Source: an uncultured Treponema sp.
Lineage (GTDB): Bacteria; Spirochaetota; Spirochaetia; Treponematales; Treponemataceae
Length of the DNA: 8,022 nt
NCBI GenBank assembly: GCA_946538875.1
Contig: CAMNHD010000056.1
Location: 1 to 8,022, forward strand
Direction of reading: 5' to 3'
Within the stretch, counting starts at the first letter, position 1. Every line of letters begins with the position of its first letter. Position numbers and translations under genes: made by a program. The notes beneath the pieces were generated by a model. The model was not told the origin of the DNA. It did no database searches and saw only the letters and a list, made by a program, of their open reading frames with translations. Shown here piece by piece: positions 6,163 through 8,022 of the stretch.

Positions 6163-6247
6163 TCAGCCCGGCCCGCGGTTCCGGACGGCAGCGAAGGGCG
6201 GAACACCGGTGCACAAATCCGCATGCATCTTACCTGTCACGCACCGG
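6163..6247. repeat. GC-rich intergenic element with competing hairpins (possible copy 2)
   Basis: The GC-rich part of the divergent spacer before acetate kinase. CCGCGGTTCCG (6173-6183) can pair with CGGAACACCGG (6199-6209) at 9 of 11 positions. Alternatively CCGGTGC (6206-6212) pairs perfectly with GCACCGG (6241-6247). The two stems share 6206-6209, so they exclude each other. The first 50 bases carry the same ordered blocks as 2260-2305 (TCAG, CCGGA, GG-GGAACA, CCGG-GCAC). It could be a dispersed repeat or a leader element. Confidence 0.35.
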
Positions 6248-6308
6248 GTAACGCATTCAAAGGGACGCCATAATATTCCACCCCCTTCCACAAAACGCCC
6301 CGATTCAT

Positions 6309-6314
6309 TATACT
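6309..6314 (+). promoter_or_regulatory. Possible -10 box for acetate kinase
   Basis: TATACT (6309-6314) would put the transcript start near 6321 and leave about 33 leader bases. No recognisable -35 box is found 16-18 bases upstream. A perfect TATAAT at 6332-6337 also exists but would start the RNA inside the ribosome site, so it is less likely. Confidence 0.3.
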
Positions 6315-6341
6315 GTGACAATCTTATTTTCTATAATACAT

Positions 6342-6345
6342 GAGG
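6342..6345 (+). promoter_or_regulatory. Ribosome binding site deciding the acetate kinase start
   Basis: GAGG at 6342-6345 stands eight bases before the ATG at 6354. This favours 6354 over the upstream in-frame GTG at 6315, which would add 13 residues unlike the family N-terminus, and over the ATG at 6360, which is 14 bases away. Confidence 0.6.
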
Positions 6346-6353
6346 CAATTGTT

Positions 6354-7691
6354 ATGGCAATGGTTATCTTAACATTGAACTGCGGCTCTTCCTCTGCAAA
6401 GTACCAGGTTTACGACTGGGATGCAAAAGAGGTTTTGGCAAACGGTGTCGTGGAGCGCATTGGAATTGAAGGTTCAGGAATAACACACAAGGCTGGGGGC
6501 AAAAAGACTGAAATCAAGAGTGCCTGTCCAACCCACAAAGAGGCTATCGAACTTATCCTCAAGACTATTACGGACAAGGATATCGGTGTAATCCAGGACA
6601 TGAGCGTAATCAAGGCTGTAGGCCACCGCGTTCTCCATGGCGGCGAAAAGTTCACCAAGAGCGTGCTGATTACTCCTGAAGTCCTCCAGGGATTCCGCGA
6701 AGTTGTTGACCTTGGTCCTCTCCACATGCCAGCAAACATCATGGGTATCGAAGCTGCCCAGAAAGTCATGCCGGATGTTCCGCACGCTGCAATCATGGAC
6801 ACTGCATGGCACCAGACAATGCCTGAAGAAACATTCATGTATGCAATTCCGCGCGAATGGTACACAAAGTATGCCGCACGCCGCTACGGTTTCCACGGAA
6901 CTTCATTCCTTTATACCGCAAAGCGCGCTTCAGTGCTCCTGCACAAAAAGCCTGAGGACACAAACGTCATCATCTGCCACATCGGAAACGGTTCTTCAAT
7001 GTGCGCTGTAAAGAACGGCAAGTGCTATGACACAACTATGGGTATCACCCCGCTTGAAGGTCTTGTGATGGGTACACGCTCCGGCGACGTTGACCCGGCA
7101 CTTCCATTCTACATCATGCGCAAGACAGGCATGAGTGCTGACGAAATGGACAAGGCTCTCAACAAGCAGTCAGGTTGCCTTGGCATAACAGGCCGCTTCT
7201 CTGACCGCCGCGACATTGAAATTGCCGCCGCCGAAGGTGACAAGCTCTGCCAGCTCTGCATCGAGATGGAAGCCCTCCGTATCAAGAAGTACGTGGGTTC
7301 ATTCATGGCTGAACTTGGACACGTGGACGCAATCGTCTTTACAGCAGGTGTAGGCGAACGCGGACCAATCACAAGATTCAAGGCACTGAGCGGTCTTGAA
7401 AACTACGGCATCAAGATTGACGCTCAGAAAAACGACTGGAGCTTTACCGGCAACGCAGAAACCTGCATCAGCGCCGACGACTCTGCCACAAAGATTTTCG
7501 TCATCCCGACCGACGAGGAACTGGTCATGACGGAAGACGCCTACGCTCTGATGAAGGGCACCTACGACGTGCATACAAACTTTACCTACAGCTTCCAGGA
7601 TCCGTCTTACGTCAACAAGGCCCGCGAAGAAGGTCTCAAGCAGGACTTGGTGAAGCGCCCTAACCTGGCAAAGGTTGTGGTCCGCCCGTAA
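6354..7691 (+). CDS. ackA: Acetate kinase
   Basis: A complete 445-residue acetate kinase, which interconverts acetyl phosphate plus ADP with acetate plus ATP in the cytosol. It is normally the ATP-yielding last step of fermentation to acetate after phosphotransacetylase. All signatures are present: [11 protein letters not shown] (8-18) with the substrate-site asparagine N9, HRVLHGG (91-97) with R92, DTAWHQTMP (149-157) with D149, RYGFHGTS (177-184) with H181, the phosphate-binding HIGNGSS (209-215), GTRSGDVDP (240-248) with R242, [10 protein letters not shown] (329-338), and PTDEE (385-389). These correspond to the catalytic set known from the Methanosarcina enzyme. The protein is longer than the usual ~400 residues because of a tail after about residue 402 that ends in [13 protein letters not shown] believe spirochaete versions share this. 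Phosphotransacetylase is not next to it within the window. Codon use is even and rich in C-ending codons, fitting strong expression. Confidence 0.96.
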   Translation: MAMVILTLNCGSSSAKYQVYDWDAKEVLANGVVERIGIEGSGITHKAGGKKTEIKSACPTHKEAIELILKTITDKDIGVIQDMSVIKAVGHRVLHGGEKFTKSVLITPEVLQGFREVVDLGPLHMPANIMGIEAAQKVMPDVPHAAIMDTAWHQTMPEETFMYAIPREWYTKYAARRYGFHGTSFLYTAKRASVLLHKKPEDTNVIICHIGNGSSMCAVKNGKCYDTTMGITPLEGLVMGTRSGDVDPALPFYIMRKTGMSADEMDKALNKQSGCLGITGRFSDRRDIEIAAAEGDKLCQLCIEMEALRIKKYVGSFMAELGHVDAIVFTAGVGERGPITRFKALSGLENYGIKIDAQKNDWSFTGNAETCISADDSATKIFVIPTDEELVMTEDAYALMKGTYDVHTNFTYSFQDPSYVNKAREEGLKQDLVKRPNLAKVVVRP

Positions 7692-7731
7692 GTCTGATTC
7701 GAGTGTAAAAACATTTTTATTTTTTTTGGAC

Positions 7732-7788
7732 GGAACGCCTTTGTCCGGGATTTTCTTGCACCGCAAACACCCCGGGTAAAGGCGTTCC
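7732..7788. terminator. Long imperfect hairpin after acetate kinase
   Basis: GGAACGCCTTTGTCCGGG (7732-7749) pairs with CCCGGGTAAAGGCGTTCC (7771-7788): 16 Watson-Crick pairs plus two internal G-U wobbles as RNA, making a continuous 18-bp stem. The 21-base loop holds a further small stem TTGC-acc-GCAA (7756-7766). It begins 40 bases past the ackA stop. A T-rich run (7714-7728) comes before the hairpin rather than after it, so it is not a textbook intrinsic terminator; it may protect the 3' end or be part of a structured element. Confidence 0.5.
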
Positions 7789-7814
7789 CCGCTTTTACGG
7801 GTTCCGCTCACGCT

Positions 7815-7884
7815 CCATGGCGCCTTTTCCTTCGGAAAAATCGCCAGGCCTCCGACCCCCTTCAAATCGGGCGTAGGCGTCTGG
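7815..7884. repeat. Further inverted repeats in the ackA downstream spacer
   Basis: Two overlapping foldbacks follow the long hairpin. The first: TGGCG/CGCCA (7818-7822 with 7842-7846) and TTTTCC/GGAAAA (7825-7830 with 7834-7839) around a two-base mismatch and a three-base loop. The second: CCAG, GCCT and CCGA (7844-7855) pair with TCGG (7867-7870), AGGC (7875-7878) and CTGG (7881-7884), with two bulges. They compete for 7844-7846. Block order resembles 5599-5647, suggesting related intergenic elements. Confidence 0.4.
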
Positions 7885-7938
7885 AAATGGCATTCTGGTC
7901 AGCGCACAGGCTAAAAATGAGATTGAAGGAGGTCTGAT

Positions 7939-7986
7939 ATGGATTATGGTATTGTAAAAGATTCAGTTTTAAAAATTGAAACATAA
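7939..7986 (+). CDS. 15-codon micro-ORF, possible leader peptide
   Basis: The ATG at 7939 is followed by 14 sense codons and TAA, encoding MDYGIVKDSVLKIET. It is preceded by AAGGAGG (7926-7932) at a six-base spacing, one of the two best Shine-Dalgarno matches in the window, which argues that ribosomes load here. The next start codon lies 11 bases past the stop in another frame, so the peptide could couple translation to the next gene or act as a leader. It has no run of a single amino acid and no arrest motif that I recognise. It might also be the remnant of a frameshifted gene. Confidence 0.45.
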   Translation: MDYGIVKDSVLKIET

Positions 7987-7997
7987 AAAGGTAAAAG

Positions 7998-8022
7998 ATG
8001 AAACAAATTAATTCAATAATTA
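7998..8022 (+). CDS. Start of an unidentified gene, running off the right edge
   Basis: The ATG at 7998 opens a frame reading MKQINSII to the end of the window. AAAAAGG (7985-7991) gives a fair ribosome site six bases upstream, overlapping the stop of the 15-codon ORF. Eight residues are too few to identify it. The codons are AT-rich (AAA, CAA, ATT, AAT, TCA, ATA), unlike acetate kinase just upstream. Confidence 0.45.

Noticed and set aside
6332..6337. Perfect TATAAT as the ackA -10 box
   Set aside because: RNA would start at or inside the GAGG ribosome site, and the sequence 17 bases upstream (TATACT) is not a -35 box.
6315..6353. GTG at 6315 as the acetate kinase start
   Set aside because: It adds 13 residues that do not fit the family N-terminus, has no ribosome site, and lies upstream of or at the probable transcript start.
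6410..6896. Two minus-strand frames of 140-151 codons within ackA
   Set aside because: They are antisense shadows of the acetate kinase catalytic region.
7299..7865. A 188-codon minus-strand frame over the 3' end of ackA
   Set aside because: It is antisense to conserved acetate kinase codons and to the hairpin region, with no recognisable motif or ribosome site.
1..8022. CRISPR arrays, tRNA or rRNA genes, transposases, toxin-antitoxin pairs
   Set aside because: I saw no regularly spaced repeats, no tRNA cloverleaf or rRNA-like sequence, and no mobile-element protein motifs in any supported frame.

Overview
The window looks like a piece of a spirochaete chromosome, most likely a gut- or rumen-type Treponema. 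This is inferred from gene content and style: a long exported protein built of tandem Ig-like repeats with a short signal peptide ending in FVFAAG, an acetate kinase with a C-terminal tail longer than the family norm, a Clostridia-like sirtuin, AT-rich promoters next to moderately GC-rich genes, and GC-rich hairpin elements between genes. No rRNA, tRNA, CRISPR array, transposase or phage gene is visible.

Layout, left to right. (1) 1-1962, minus strand: the first 654 codons of a large exported Ig-like repeat protein that runs off the left edge. (2) 1963-2377: a divergent intergenic region with the Ig-gene promoter and a ten-T tract (minus strand) touching its ribosome site, an 8-bp inverted repeat, a short GC-rich element, and a clear promoter for the next gene. 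(3) 2378-3118, plus: a Sir2-family NAD-dependent protein deacylase. (4) 3132-4040, minus: a cytoplasmic alpha/beta hydrolase (HSL/Aes-type esterase), convergent with the sirtuin and 13 bases from it. (5) 4041-4241: a divergent promoter region. (6) 4242-5567, plus: a complete MATE-family efflux transporter. (7) 5568-5751: a GC-rich intergenic stretch with several inverted repeats. (8) 5752-6126, minus: a small helical protein of unknown function. (9) 6127-6353: a divergent spacer with competing GC-rich hairpins, then the acetate kinase start region. (10) 6354-7691, plus: acetate kinase. (11) 7692-7938: a chain of inverted repeats. (12) 7939-8022: an abrupt change to AT-rich sequence with a 15-codon micro-ORF behind a near-perfect Shine-Dalgarno, followed by the first codons of another gene that runs off the right edge.

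The genes do not form one operon: strands alternate and most genes have their own start region. Acetate kinase (ATP from acetyl phosphate) and the sirtuin (removes acetyl groups from proteins using NAD) touch the same acetyl pool, but they are about 3.2 kb apart with two opposite-strand genes between, so a shared role is only conjecture. The least explained parts are the structured intergenic elements, the micro-ORF at the right edge, the substituted zinc ligand in the sirtuin, and the homopolymer beside the ribosome site of the Ig-repeat gene. None of these amounts to a clear new system within this window.
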